64,000 nt of DNA from contig NZ_DLFW01000047.1 in NCBI RefSeq assembly GCF_002482385.1, positions 20,405 to 84,404 on the forward strand, written 5' to 3'. Positions within the stretch are counted from its first letter, which is position 1; each line of letters begins with the position of its first letter. This stretch comes from Dysgonomonas sp. UBA7710 (GTDB lineage: Bacteria; Bacteroidota; Bacteroidia; Bacteroidales; Dysgonomonadaceae). Below, piece by piece: positions 1 to 8,765 of the stretch. The notes under the pieces are model-generated. The model was not told the origin of the DNA. It saw nothing but the letters and a program-made list of their open reading frames with translations, and searched no databases. The position numbers and the translations under genes are program-made.

Positions 1-23
1 CTAACCGACTGAGCTAAGGAAGA
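1..23 (-). tRNA. tRNA 5' end (partial, identity unknown)
   Basis: Read on the minus strand, the first 23 bases look like the start of a tRNA: a 7-nt acceptor strand (TCTTCCT), T8-A9, then a D-arm beginning GCTCAGTCGGTTAG. The anticodon and 3' half lie outside the window, so the amino acid cannot be read. Only the D-arm consensus supports the call. Confidence 0.75.
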
Positions 24-104
24 GTGTTTTTCTCTCAAAAGTGACGCAAAAATAGGCCTTATTTCTGAATTATGCAATATCTTTACACAAAAAATTAAAG
101 AAGA

Positions 105-1082
105 ATGACAAAAGTATTAGGAATGGGCAATGCCCTTGTGGATGTTTTAGCAGTAATAGAAAACGATAAGATACTGGAACTCCTCGAATTACCGAAAGGG
201 AGCATGCAACTTATCGACGAAATGAAGCTGGAAATAATATCTAAAGAAATTAATAAACTTAACAAAAGTATTGTTTCCGGCGGCTCCGCTTCCAATACAA
301 TAGTAGGACTTGCCAATCTTAATATCGAAACAGGGTTTCTCGGTCGCATAGGCTCCGACTTCTATGGTACATATTATAAAGAAGACCTGAAGAAGCATCA
401 TGTAAAGTCACATCTGACCGAAGTGAATGAAGCTTCGGGCGTAGCATCTACATTTATTTCCAAAGACGGAGAACGTACTTTCGGCACTTATCTGGGAGCG
501 GCAGCATTACTCCATGCTGATGAGTTGGAAGCAAATGATTTCAAAGAATATGATTATTTCTATATCGAAGGATATCTGGTACAAAGCCACGACCTGATAA
601 AGAAAGCCATCGTACTGGCAAAAGAAGCCGGAGCAAAAATCATTCTGGATATGGCCAGTTATAATGTTGTGGAAGCCAATCGTGATTTCCTGCTCGAAAT
701 TATACCTCGATATGTGGATATCGTTTTTGCAAATGAAGAAGAGGCAAAAGCCCTGTTCAGCCTCGAACCTGAAGAAGCTGTTTCTGAAATAGCGAAGCAG
801 GTAGATACAGCGATTGTAAAAACAGGGGAAAAAGGCTCGTGGATCCAACAGGGAGATGAAAAAGTATTCGTTCCCGCACTTAAAGTAAATTGCGTGGACA
901 CAACAGGAGCAGGCGACCTGTATGCAGCAGGTTTTATATATGGCCTAATACATAACTGCCCGCTTTCCGCTTGCGGACGGATAGGGACATTACTCGCTGC
1001 AAATGTAATAGAAGCTATCGGAGCTAAAATAGAAGAAAACAAGTGGAGCCAATTACATCAGGAAATTAAGAAATTAATATAG
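105..1082 (+). CDS. PfkB-family sugar/nucleoside kinase (adenosine kinase-like)
   Basis: A 325-aa cytoplasmic ribokinase/PfkB-fold kinase that transfers ATP phosphate to a sugar or nucleoside hydroxyl. The N-terminus has the substrate-side glycine motif SGGSASNTIVGLA. The C-terminal PfkB signature DTTGAGD contains the likely catalytic base Asp271. Length and the opening GMGNALVDVLA fit the adenosine kinase-like branch common in Bacteroidota, but the substrate cannot be fixed from sequence. It stands alone, divergent from a tRNA and followed by a repeat. The ATG at 105 is the first in-frame start and leads directly into the conserved first strand. Confidence 0.85.
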   Translation: MTKVLGMGNALVDVLAVIENDKILELLELPKGSMQLIDEMKLEIISKEINKLNKSIVSGGSASNTIVGLANLNIETGFLGRIGSDFYGTYYKEDLKKHHVKSHLTEVNEASGVASTFISKDGERTFGTYLGAAALLHADELEANDFKEYDYFYIEGYLVQSHDLIKKAIVLAKEAGAKIILDMASYNVVEANRDFLLEIIPRYVDIVFANEEEAKALFSLEPEEAVSEIAKQVDTAIVKTGEKGSWIQQGDEKVFVPALKVNCVDTTGAGDLYAAGFIYGLIHNCPLSACGRIGTLLAANVIEAIGAKIEENKWSQLHQEIKKLI

Positions 1083-1126
1083 AATAACAGCATTATGAAG
1101 GATACACTGGAAAACAAAGTCCAGTC

Positions 1127-1195
1127 CGTGTCATATTTGATAGAGCAAAAATGTTTACTATGCAACACACAGACGGGACGTCTGCGCGGGCAGAG
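1127..1195. repeat. 69-bp dispersed repeat, copy 1
   Basis: This segment matches 2107-2175 over the same length with few mismatches. Both copies contain the invariant core ACACAGACGGGACGTCTGCG, in which AGACG and CGTCT can pair around a 3-nt loop. The two copies lie on either side of the secreted-protein gene at 1223-1801, in the same orientation. No ORF of its own is convincing. Confidence 0.8.
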
Positions 1196-1222
1196 TATTT
1201 TTACTCATACTTTTTTCAAATG

Positions 1223-1801
1223 TTACCTTTTCCGTTTTACACATCTTATGCTCATTTTCAGCCTGTTGTCTCCTACGCCGACATTAATGGGGGAGCCACA
1301 CTGAAACATCATGCGCCCAACGTAAGTCAGAAAATCCACAGTTTTACCATTATCAGCCTTGGCCCAGTAGGACCCTATTAAGCCTTCCCCTGACACCTTA
1401 CCATTCAGGGTTATTATCCCGGCAGCCGGAAAGACCAGCTTGCTGCGATCATCATCCGCTTTGAATACCAATTCCTTTTTAGTATAATTAAAATCAGATC
1501 TGCCAATACCAGATAAAGAATCCAGCGCCATAAAATGCGCCAATGTTGGCAATTGCCATCCTTCTGGACAGGGGTTAACGGTTCCTGGCCAGGAAAAAAG
1601 CTCTTCTCCGGGAACTTCATTATTTTTCAGGTTTACAGGCGCCCACCAATAGCCTCCAACCTTTACCGCTATATAATCCCCCGAATAGTTATGATAAATG
1701 TACATATTATCCAATACACCGATTAAATTTTTACCGTTATTTGATTGACAATAAATACAAGGCACAAATAATAAAAACAGATAAAAAAGCGAATATTTCA
1801 T
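1223..1801 (-). CDS. FISUMP-type secreted protein, function unknown
   Basis: A 192-aa protein with a clear N-terminal signal peptide (hydrophobic stretch at about residues 4-17). The middle contains PCPEGWQLPT, the hallmark of the Fibrobacter succinogenes major paralogous (FISUMP) domain, which occurs in many secreted proteins of Bacteroidota and Fibrobacteres. The conserved end SIRCVKR also fits. No enzymatic role is established for this domain. The gene is isolated and sits between two direct copies of a 69-bp repeat, which hints at local rearrangement or transfer. The minus-strand ATG ends at 1801. Confidence 0.7.
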   Translation of the reverse strand: MKYSLFYLFLLFVPCIYCQSNNGKNLIGVLDNMYIYHNYSGDYIAVKVGGYWWAPVNLKNNEVPGEELFSWPGTVNPCPEGWQLPTLAHFMALDSLSGIGRSDFNYTKKELVFKADDDRSKLVFPAAGIITLNGKVSGEGLIGSYWAKADNGKTVDFLTYVGRMMFQCGSPINVGVGDNRLKMSIRCVKRKR

Positions 1802-2106
1802 AATTTGGAATTTTACAACTGCTTAATAAAGCAACAAAAATCAGATTAATTGAATGTCAATGATAGAATGATAATTAATTCAATATGAACATAATAAGTT
1901 TAATTAATGCAAGGTGCCGGTTATATGTTACTATTATAAGTATCATACAAATATATTGTGCAATTTTGTAGAATTTTTGAATTTTTACCCGGGCCCATAA
2001 ATTTTTTCATATCTAAGTATCGCAGCAGGGGCAATAAGCCGTCGGCGCGAGCATTTTGTTGTATCATTCTATAAGTAGCAAACCCGCTAACGCGGACTTC
2101 CAGTTA
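1802..2106. other. Intergenic region with no recognised gene
   Basis: AT-rich spacer with a short GC-rich patch (CCCGGGCCC near 1988) and a stretch of CGCG-rich words at about 2040-2095. I see no ORF or RNA gene. The GC-rich words lead straight into repeat copy 2, so the patch may belong to a larger repeat whose ends I cannot define. Confidence 0.5.
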
Positions 2107-2175
2107 CGTGTCTTGTTCGATAGAGCAAAAATGTTTGCTGCGCAACACACAGACGGGACGTCTGCGCGAGCAGAG
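2107..2175. repeat. 69-bp dispersed repeat, copy 2
   Basis: Second copy of the element at 1127-1195, in direct orientation and sharing the same hairpin-forming core. Together the copies bracket a 0.9-kb segment that contains the FISUMP gene. Confidence 0.8.
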
Positions 2176-2264
2176 GTTATGTCAGCATAACTAAAAATTT
2201 ATCAAAACCAAATATCTTTATCTATATAAGAAACTGATTATTAACATTAATATTTAAGTATCTT

Positions 2265-2981
2265 ATGAAGTATAAAGAAAAAACGGCATCGGAGATTATC
2301 CGGATGATAGAACAGTACCTTTGTAGCATTTCCGAAATATGCAAAACATTCAAGATCAGCCGGAAAACATTTTACGAATGGAAGAAATCGAAGCCGGAGT
2401 TTGGCGAAGCGGTAGAAGAAGCTATTGACCACCGGGAAGATGTGATGATAGCCTCTGCACGGATTGGACTGAAACAATTGCTCGAGGGATACATGCAGAA
2501 AAAGGAGAAGATCACCTATGTTCCCGATAAGAACGATCCGGCGAATGATGTGGAAAAATGCCGTGTGGTGGAAAAGAAATTCTGCCCGCCGAGCATCCGC
2601 GCTATAAAGTATGTCCTCGACCGGGAGGAAAGAAAAAAAGACAAAGACCGTTTGCTGGCATCGGAACGCCGTCCGCTGGTCATAGAAGTACAGGACGAGG
2701 AAACAAGGCGACAACTGATGATATTGAAAGGGAACGGTTTCCGTTCGGGCGGGTCGCTCAATCCGGAAGTAGTGGCGGCCGTGGATAAGAAACTGGAAGA
2801 GGAGAAAAAAGTGAAAAGTGAAGAACTGAAAATGGAAAGTGAAGAATTAAAAGTGGAAAATGAAAAATTAAAAAATGAACAGGATAAATTGCAGGCACAG
2901 CCGGCTGCCGCTCCGGTAGAGAAGCCCAAGGTGAATCTTTATCCGTTTCTGCCGCCGGGATATACATCGAGAACGGATTGA
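2265..2981 (+). CDS. Terminase small subunit-like helix-turn-helix protein
   Basis: A 238-aa protein whose first about 50 residues form a homeodomain-like helix-turn-helix (SISEICKTFKISRKTFYEW), as in phage terminase small subunits and similar DNA-packaging proteins. A charged helical middle follows. Residues from about 183 repeat a 7-residue unit (KSEELKM, ESEELKV, ENEKLKN), giving a predicted coiled coil, then a Pro/Ala-rich tail. No portal, large terminase or capsid gene is nearby, so it is a lone prophage-derived or domesticated gene. The coiled-coil segment is encoded by 7-bp DNA repeats that resume after the stop codon, so the C-terminus may be a late repeat-driven addition. A transposase-like or regulatory role is possible. 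Confidence 0.6.
   Translation: MKYKEKTASEIIRMIEQYLCSISEICKTFKISRKTFYEWKKSKPEFGEAVEEAIDHREDVMIASARIGLKQLLEGYMQKKEKITYVPDKNDPANDVEKCRVVEKKFCPPSIRAIKYVLDREERKKDKDRLLASERRPLVIEVQDEETRRQLMILKGNGFRSGGSLNPEVVAAVDKKLEEEKKVKSEELKMESEELKVENEKLKNEQDKLQAQPAAAPVEKPKVNLYPFLPPGYTSRTD
2811..2880 (+). repeat. Heptamer array inside a coding region (10 units)
   Basis: Ten consecutive 7-bp units of the pattern RTGAAAA (gtgaaaa, gtgaaga, actgaaa, atggaaa and so on) lie in frame within the terminase-like gene. Three units equal 21 bp, or seven codons, so the array translates into coiled-coil heptads. Confidence 0.8.
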
Positions 2982-2999
2982 GAAAGGGGTAAATAATAA

Positions 3000-3061
3000 G
3001 TGAAAAACGAAAAGTGAGGAACGAATTGAAAATCGACGGAGCCAAAAGTGAAGAACGAAAA
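3000..3061 (+). repeat. Heptamer array after the stop codon
   Basis: The same kind of 7-bp unit (gtgaaaa, acgaaaa, gtgagga, acgaatt, later gtgaaga, acgaaaa) continues in non-coding DNA just downstream of the stop at 2979-2981, with a 1-bp register slip near 3048. Confidence 0.7.
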
Positions 3062-3070
3062 ATTATACGA

Positions 3071-3246
3071 GATACAAGTTGTTAACTGCTAACTGTTGAC
3101 TGTTAACTGAAAAGTTACCTTTTTTATAAGTTACGGGTTGGCTGGCGCCCTGTTTTGTTTCACGCAAAGACGCAGAGACGCAAAGTTTTTACATCTTAAG
3201 AGTCGTTGACTGATGACTGAAAATACTGTTACTTTTGTTACCTTTT
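3071..3246 (+). repeat. Composite intergenic repeat, unit A
   Basis: This unit contains four heptamers (gttaact, gctaact, gttgact, gttaact at 3081-3108), then a GGCTGGCGCCCTG segment, then the cgcaaagacgcagagacg motif. It ends with a second short heptamer run and GTTACTTTTGTTAC. It is largely repeated at 3277-3460 with an offset of about 206 bp. Confidence 0.85.
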
Positions 3247-3276
3247 TGGGAATAGTTACAAGTAGACAAGACACGG

Positions 3277-3460
3277 GATACAAGTTGTTAACTGCTGACT
3301 GTTTACTGTTAACTGAAAAGTTACCTTTTTTAAGAGTTACAAGTTGGCTGGCGCCCTGTTTTGTTTCACGCAAAGACGCAGAGACGCAAAGTTTTTATAT
3401 CTTACGAGTTGTTGACTGATAACTGTTCACTGATATTTCTGTTACCTTTGTTACTTTTTA
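3277..3460 (+). repeat. Composite intergenic repeat, unit B
   Basis: Direct, slightly diverged copy of unit A with the same order of parts: four heptamers at 3287-3314, the GGCTGGCGCCCTG core, cgcaaagacgcagagacg, heptamers, then GTTACCTTTGTTAC. It ends about 60 bp before the ATG of the Ntn hydrolase. With unit A it fills the 2982-3520 intergenic region. Confidence 0.85.
3443..3450 (+). promoter_or_regulatory. Candidate -7 box TACCTTTG within repeat
   Basis: TACCTTTG matches the Bacteroidota sigma-ABfr -7 consensus TAnnTTTG and lies 70 bp upstream of the ATG at 3521. No clear -33 element is seen at the usual spacing. The box is part of the repeated GTTACCTTTGTTAC unit. Confidence 0.45.
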
Positions 3461-3520
3461 ACAATACATAATTAATAAGCATAAAATAAAGCCTATCTTT
3501 AAAGGATAAAATTTGAGATT

Positions 3521-4738
3521 ATGAAGCGGACACTGTTTATATTCACCTTATCTTTCATCATATCTTTTCCTGCACTGGCCTGTACTACTGCCATTATTTC
3601 GGGTAAATGCACGGCCGATGGCCGTCCGTTGCTCTACAAGCACAGGGATACAGGCAGCCTGCAAAATAAACTGATGTACTTCTCCGATGGTAAATACAGT
3701 TATGCAGGCATTGTAAACAGTTCGGATAAGGCAGGCAAAGAAGTATGGGGAGGCTATAACTCCACCGGATTCGCCATAATGAATTCGGCTTCTTACAACC
3801 TCAACCCCGATGAAGCCGGTAGAGACGAGCTCGAAGGCGTGGTTATGAAACTGGCATTGCAACGCTGTGCCACTCTGGCCGACTTTGAACGCCTGCTCGA
3901 TTCATTGCCGAAGCCGATGTATGTAAGCGCCAACTTCGGAGTGATAGACGCGCAGGGTGGCGCAGCCTATTATGAAACAGGAGATTATACATATAAAAAG
4001 TTCGACGCCAACGATACCAATACCGCCCCTCTGGGGTATATTGTCCGCACAAACTATTCTTTTTCCGGCGATAGGGAACGCGATAAGGGCATAAGCCGCT
4101 ATCAGGCTGCCGAACCTCTGTTTTATCAGGCATCGTTATCAAATTCTCTCTCATACAGATTTTTATTGCAAGATGTATCCCGCCATCTTACACACGGATT
4201 GACAGGGGTAAATCTATATGACCTGATACCGGAGAATACCGTCAAACGGATGTTCGTACCCTTCAGGGATTTCATCCCCCGCTATAGTACATCATCTGTC
4301 ATGGTTATACAGGGTGTAAAGGAAAAAGAATCCCCCTCCCTAACCACTATGTGGACGATACTGGGTTCACCGCTTACAGCTGTTGCAATACCGGTATGGC
4401 TGAATGAAGAGAACATCTGTCCTTCCGTACTTCTGGCTGACGAAACAGGCAATGCAAAACTTTGCGACTGGTCGCTCCAACTGAAAAAACAGCTTTTTCC
4501 CATCACGCGCGGAGAGGGTACAGACTATATAAATCTTACAGCACTAATTTCGGCAAATGGAAATGGTATTATGCAAAAGATTCAATCTCATGAAAACAAA
4601 ATACTAAATAATGCTGACACACTACTTGATAAATGGAGAACCAATGGATATGATTCAAGAGATCTGAAAGATTTCTGCCATCAAACAGATTTATATATTA
4701 CAGACCTGTACTCTATGACATTCGCTATCCGTAAATAA
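3521..4738 (+). CDS. Secreted Ntn hydrolase (C45/acyltransferase-like amidohydrolase)
   Basis: A 405-aa protein starting with a signal peptide whose predicted cleavage (ALA before CTTA) would expose Cys21 as the N-terminal nucleophile. That is the arrangement used by Ntn hydrolases of the choloylglycine/penicillin acyltransferase superfamily. Following family-like motifs include a Gly/Arg-rich LLYKHRD segment and WGGYNSTGFAIMNS. The reaction would be hydrolysis of a linear amide; the substrate (bile salt, acyl-amino acid or peptide) cannot be told. The enzyme should act in the periplasm or at the surface. A lipoprotein reading of the same Cys is less likely because ALAC is a poor lipobox. A promoter-bearing repeat precedes the gene. 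Confidence 0.75.
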   Translation: MKRTLFIFTLSFIISFPALACTTAIISGKCTADGRPLLYKHRDTGSLQNKLMYFSDGKYSYAGIVNSSDKAGKEVWGGYNSTGFAIMNSASYNLNPDEAGRDELEGVVMKLALQRCATLADFERLLDSLPKPMYVSANFGVIDAQGGAAYYETGDYTYKKFDANDTNTAPLGYIVRTNYSFSGDRERDKGISRYQAAEPLFYQASLSNSLSYRFLLQDVSRHLTHGLTGVNLYDLIPENTVKRMFVPFRDFIPRYSTSSVMVIQGVKEKESPSLTTMWTILGSPLTAVAIPVWLNEENICPSVLLADETGNAKLCDWSLQLKKQLFPITRGEGTDYINLTALISANGNGIMQKIQSHENKILNNADTLLDKWRTNGYDSRDLKDFCHQTDLYITDLYSMTFAIRK

Positions 4739-4777
4739 AAGAAAGATAATAATAAACCTTTAACTACCTAAATTACT

Positions 4778-6130
4778 ATGCTGTACGACATTGCCATTAT
4801 CGGTGGAGGCCCTGCCGGATATACTGCCGCTGAAAGAGCTGCTGCAAACGGTTTAAAAACTATTTTATTTGAGAAAAATACATTAGGCGGTGTTTGCCTG
4901 AACGAGGGATGTATCCCGACCAAGACACTGCTATATTCTGCTAAGACATTAGACAATATAAAAAATTCGGCAAAGTATGGTGTGTCTGTCGAAGGGCAGC
5001 CGGGCTTTGATTTAAGTAAAATAATCGCCCGCAAGCAAAAGACCGTTCGTAAACTGGTAGCAGGTATTAAACAGAAAATGGCTGCTCACGAAGTGGAAAT
5101 TATCGGTGCGGAAGTGCATCTTATAGGAGAAGATAACAGCCGGAACATACTACTGGGCAATGATGACGAAACATACACAGCAAAATATGTCCTGCTCTGC
5201 ACAGGCTCCGGGACAATAGTGCCCCCCATCAAGGGATTGGATACCAGTGGTTACTGGACATCGAAAGAAGCGCTGGATAACAAAGATGTGCCCCAATCGC
5301 TGGCAATCATAGGCGGAGGAGTTATCGGTGTGGAATTTGCCTCATTCTTTAACAGCCTCGGTGTAAAAGTCAGCGTCATAGAAATGCTGCCCGAAATACT
5401 CGGCGCTATGGATAAGGAATTGTCCGCCATGCTCCGTACCGAGTACTCAAAAAGAGGCATTGATTTCTACCTCGGTACAAAAGTCGTGGAAATAAGAGGC
5501 GGTGAGGTAATTATTGAAAAAGACGGGGAGCAATCATCTGTCGAAGCAGCACAAATACTGTTAAGCACAGGCAGGCGTCCGGTTACAGCAAACCTGAACA
5601 TTGACAAGCTAAATATCGAGATGTACCGCAACGGAATAAAAGTGGACGAATTTATGAAGACATCGCATCCCCGCGTATATGCCTGCGGAGATATTACAGG
5701 TCATTCACTACTTGCCCATACTGCTGTGCGTGAAGGGGAAGTGGCCGTAAACCATATTCTCGGCAAAGCGGACAGAATGAGTTACAAAGCGATTCCCGGA
5801 GTAGTATATACCAATCCCGAAATAGCCGGAGCAGGACAAACCGAAGAAGAACTTACTGTAAAAGGTATAAAACATACTGTGCTGAAATTACCGATGGCAT
5901 ACTCAGGACGATTTGTGGCAGAGAACGAGTTGGTTAATGGAATGTGCAAATTAATAATCGGTGAAAACGAAAAGATCATAGGTTGCCATATGCTGGGTAA
6001 TCCGGCTTCGGAACTGATTGTTATCGCAGGCATAGCCATAGAGAAAGAATTTACAGTTGAAGAGTTCCGTAAAATTGTATTCCCTCATCCTACCGTGGGA
6101 GAAATTATTCACGAAACCTTATTTATATAA
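4778..6130 (+). CDS. lpdA: Dihydrolipoyl dehydrogenase
   Basis: A 450-aa flavoprotein disulfide reductase that reoxidises dihydrolipoamide of 2-oxoacid dehydrogenase or glycine-cleavage complexes using NAD+. It shows the FAD dinucleotide fold GGGPAGYTAAERAA at the N-terminus, and the redox-active disulfide in GGVCLNEGCIPTK (Cys40 and Cys45). A second Rossmann motif, GGGVIGVEFAS, binds NAD. The dimerisation domain includes the C-terminal HPT motif with the catalytic His (FPHPTVGE). Length is normal for the family. No E1/E2 or glycine-cleavage genes are adjacent, so it is probably a stand-alone E3 shared between complexes. Confidence 0.93.
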   Translation: MLYDIAIIGGGPAGYTAAERAAANGLKTILFEKNTLGGVCLNEGCIPTKTLLYSAKTLDNIKNSAKYGVSVEGQPGFDLSKIIARKQKTVRKLVAGIKQKMAAHEVEIIGAEVHLIGEDNSRNILLGNDDETYTAKYVLLCTGSGTIVPPIKGLDTSGYWTSKEALDNKDVPQSLAIIGGGVIGVEFASFFNSLGVKVSVIEMLPEILGAMDKELSAMLRTEYSKRGIDFYLGTKVVEIRGGEVIIEKDGEQSSVEAAQILLSTGRRPVTANLNIDKLNIEMYRNGIKVDEFMKTSHPRVYACGDITGHSLLAHTAVREGEVAVNHILGKADRMSYKAIPGVVYTNPEIAGAGQTEEELTVKGIKHTVLKLPMAYSGRFVAENELVNGMCKLIIGENEKIIGCHMLGNPASELIVIAGIAIEKEFTVEEFRKIVFPHPTVGEIIHETLFI

Positions 6131-6228
6131 AATTGAGGACCAACACTTTGATTCCAGATATAAAACTCTGCTAAAAAAGTAAACCATTTGTTCGGAGGTT
6201 TTGTTATATTCTAAAAACAGGAAAGATT

Positions 6229-6765
6229 ATGAAAGCAATTGTATTTCTATTATCATCAATTATGCTAACCTTTGCAGGATGCAAAACCCAGCAGGACCCG
6301 CTCAAAGCTGCGGCCGAAGAAGCGGAACAGAGAATGTGGTATGAAAAGGCAGTGCAGGCGCTCAACGACAGGGAATTCGTATTGGAAGCCGAGCGTATCG
6401 ATTTTAAATACGGACGCTTTGTTTATGTAACAGCCAATACGAATTTTATCTCCATGCACGGAGATAAGGCAACGATCCAGATGGCATTCAATTCCCCTTA
6501 TGCCGGCCCTAACGGAATAGGCGGTATAACAGTGGACGGTAGAGCGTCGAACATAAAAATGCAAACAGACAAGAAAGGAAATGTAACCTTTAGCATGACA
6601 GTACAGGGAGTAGCCGTATCGGCGACTGTTACGTTACAGCTGACTAATGGTACTAACCAATGTAATGCAACCGTAAATCCTAATTTCAACAGCAATACAA
6701 TAAACTTCAGGGGAGAATTGTATCAGGAAGCCGATTCGAATGTATATAAGGGTCGATCTTTATAG
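6229..6765 (+). CDS. DUF4251 lipoprotein
   Basis: A 178-aa lipoprotein with lipobox Cys18 (TFAGC), followed by a charged helix and a beta-rich domain that matches the DUF4251 family of Bacteroidota by overall pattern (central SPYAGPNGIGGITVDG). The function of the family is not established; members are small envelope proteins. It is preceded by a 98-bp spacer after lpdA and converges on nadK with a 16-bp gap. No enzymatic motif is visible. Confidence 0.7.
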   Translation: MKAIVFLLSSIMLTFAGCKTQQDPLKAAAEEAEQRMWYEKAVQALNDREFVLEAERIDFKYGRFVYVTANTNFISMHGDKATIQMAFNSPYAGPNGIGGITVDGRASNIKMQTDKKGNVTFSMTVQGVAVSATVTLQLTNGTNQCNATVNPNFNSNTINFRGELYQEADSNVYKGRSL

Positions 6766-6781
6766 GGATATATAATAAGTC

Positions 6782-7651
6782 CTAGCTTTGTCGCGGATCA
6801 ACACCCCACATGAGTTTGTTACGCAATGTGTTATAAAACGTATTCTCTTTGCGCTTTATAACCCTCAGAGTAAAATCGGCTTTCTTTATTATCAGTTTGG
6901 TTCCCGTGGTAAATATATTGGAACGTCCATCCAGTGAGATAAGGAAATTCTGGTTACGGCTTTCAACCTCCAGCGTAAGTACACAATCGTCTGTCACCAC
7001 CAATGGCCTGTTACTAAGACTGTGAGGAGCAACGGCAGCTATCACAATATTAGCTGCTGTCGGAGTCATTACCGGACCACCTACACTCAATGAATAAGCT
7101 GTGGAGCCGGTCGGTGTCGCGACAATCAACCCATCCGCTTCGTATGATGTCAGGTATTCATCGTTAATATGGGCGTGCACAGTAATCATGGATGCCGTAT
7201 CCTGCTTCAATATCGCGATTTCATTCAATGCATAGTTGAAGCCAAGATAATCTCTGTGTTCGGTAGACAATTGCAACTGGCTGCGATGCTCTATCCGGTA
7301 ATTCCCGGAGAAGACGTCGGCAAATGTAGCTTCGAGATCTTTTTCTCCCACATCGGCAAGGAATCCCAGCCGTCCAGCATTAATACCTAATATCGGAATA
7401 TTTTTCTTTCCAATAATAGAGGCTGTACGGAGAAATGTGCCGTCACCACCGATACTGATAACCAGATCGGCACTGAACTCATCATTTGCGATGGTACCTG
7501 CAATATCGTATTGTAGATAGAGTACGTCTTTAAGATAATTGTAAAATTTCTCCTGAAGATATATTTCAGTCTTATTGTCCAATAGAATTTTGAACAGTTT
7601 TTCTATCTGCTCTTTCTTTTGATGCTTGCTTCCGAATATGGCAATCTTCAT
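6782..7651 (-). CDS. nadK: NAD kinase
   Basis: A 289-aa cytoplasmic enzyme phosphorylating NAD to NADP. The diagnostic GGDGTFLRTA motif (phosphate binding, catalytic Asp) is present, together with GINAGRLGFLAD and the TGSTAYSLSVGGP motif that binds NAD. Length agrees with bacterial NAD kinases. It is divergent from pdxJ across a 376-bp AT-rich gap and converges on the DUF4251 gene. Confidence 0.95.
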   Translation of the reverse strand: MKIAIFGSKHQKKEQIEKLFKILLDNKTEIYLQEKFYNYLKDVLYLQYDIAGTIANDEFSADLVISIGGDGTFLRTASIIGKKNIPILGINAGRLGFLADVGEKDLEATFADVFSGNYRIEHRSQLQLSTEHRDYLGFNYALNEIAILKQDTASMITVHAHINDEYLTSYEADGLIVATPTGSTAYSLSVGGPVMTPTAANIVIAAVAPHSLSNRPLVVTDDCVLTLEVESRNQNFLISLDGRSNIFTTGTKLIIKKADFTLRVIKRKENTFYNTLRNKLMWGVDPRQS

Positions 7652-8027
7652 TATCTTATAATTTTGAGGTCAAAGACCTATTTATTACTTTTATATCTGC
7701 AACAGCAGTAGCCGATTATGATTAAACAAGGTTGCATTAAATACTTTCTTTGGCTTACTTCTATGCCAAACAAATAAACAGTCAAGCTGTTAATAAAATG
7801 GAACTGATACGCACTATTTCACCAATTCGTATTACATTTGTATGATATATCATTGTGCAAAGTTGCTAAAAAGTTTTAACTTAATAATGATAGATTTTAG
7901 TATTTGATGTTTGAGAGATCGTATTTTAAGTAAAAGGAAGTATTTAATGATATAATCTAAAATTATAACTTACTATCATTGTTTTACTTAATAAATAATA
8001 AACAGGTCTGTGACCTTAATAGTTTTT
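7652..8027. other. AT-rich divergent intergenic region (nadK/pdxJ)
   Basis: About 376 bp without an ORF between two divergent housekeeping genes. A TACATTTG box at 7833-7840 on the + strand fits the -7 consensus TAnnTTTG and could serve the pdxJ side, leaving a leader of about 180 nt. I found no matching box for nadK and no RNA gene. Confidence 0.4.
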
Positions 8028-8762
8028 ATGACCAAGCTTAGTGTAAATATAAATAAAATAGCGACTTTACGTAATGCGCGTGGGGGAAATATTCCTGATG
8101 TAGTGAAAGTAGCCCTCGATTGTGAAATATTCGGAGCACAAGGAATTACCGTACACCCTCGTCCGGATGAAAGACACATCCGATTTAAAGATGTGTATGA
8201 CCTGAAAGCCAAAATCAAAACCGAGTTGAACATAGAAGGCTATCCCTCTCAAAAGTTCGTAGACCTGATTACAACGATCAGACCCACACAAGTAACACTT
8301 GTTCCCGACAAACCAGATGCCATAACATCGAATGCAGGATGGGATACCATAGAAAATCAGCAATTACTGTCCGAGTTGATTGATGAATTCAAGGCTGTTG
8401 GTGTACGGACTTCCATTTTCACCGGAACGGATCTGAAGATCATAGAATTTGCTGCTAAAACAGGTACAGACCGTATAGAGTTATACACAGAGCCATATGC
8501 AAGTGACTATAGTAAAGATAAAGAGGCTGCAATTGCCCCTTTTATAGAAGCTGCTAAATATGCAAAAAAATTAGGCCTTGGCGTAAATGCCGGACACGAT
8601 CTGAGCCTGGAAAACCTGCATTTTCTATATAAGAACATACCCTGGCTCGACGAAGTATCTATAGGGCATGCGCTTATCAGTGATGCTCTATATCTGGGAT
8701 TGGAAAAAACTATAAAGTCTTATAAAAACTGTTTAAAAGAAACTCCCGAATTATTGGATTAA
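8028..8762 (+). CDS. pdxJ: Pyridoxine 5'-phosphate synthase
   Basis: Condenses 1-deoxyxylulose 5-phosphate with 3-amino-2-oxopropyl phosphate in vitamin B6 synthesis. It has the family start KLSVNINKIATLRNARGG, the HPRPDERHI motif with catalytic residues, and the GVNAGHDLSLEN motif near the end. I place the start at the ATG at 8028 (244 aa) rather than the GTG at 8010, because the conserved first strand begins two residues after this Met. The stop is only 3 bp before the tonB-like gene, suggesting one transcript. Confidence 0.93.
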   Translation: MTKLSVNINKIATLRNARGGNIPDVVKVALDCEIFGAQGITVHPRPDERHIRFKDVYDLKAKIKTELNIEGYPSQKFVDLITTIRPTQVTLVPDKPDAITSNAGWDTIENQQLLSELIDEFKAVGVRTSIFTGTDLKIIEFAAKTGTDRIELYTEPYASDYSKDKEAAIAPFIEAAKYAKKLGLGVNAGHDLSLENLHFLYKNIPWLDEVSIGHALISDALYLGLEKTIKSYKNCLKETPELLD

Positions 8763-8765
8763 GAT

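Noticed and set aside
1095..1381. Short + strand ORFs between the kinase and the FISUMP gene
   Set aside because: They run across the 69-bp repeat and the antisense of a gene with a clear signal peptide, and they have no domain or start-site support.
2265..2981. Intact prophage
   Set aside because: Only one terminase-like gene is present; no portal, capsid, tail, integrase or lysis genes are nearby.
3131..3419. ORFs on both strands within the composite repeats
   Set aside because: Both arise from repeated low-complexity DNA, and neither has a plausible start signal or conserved domain.
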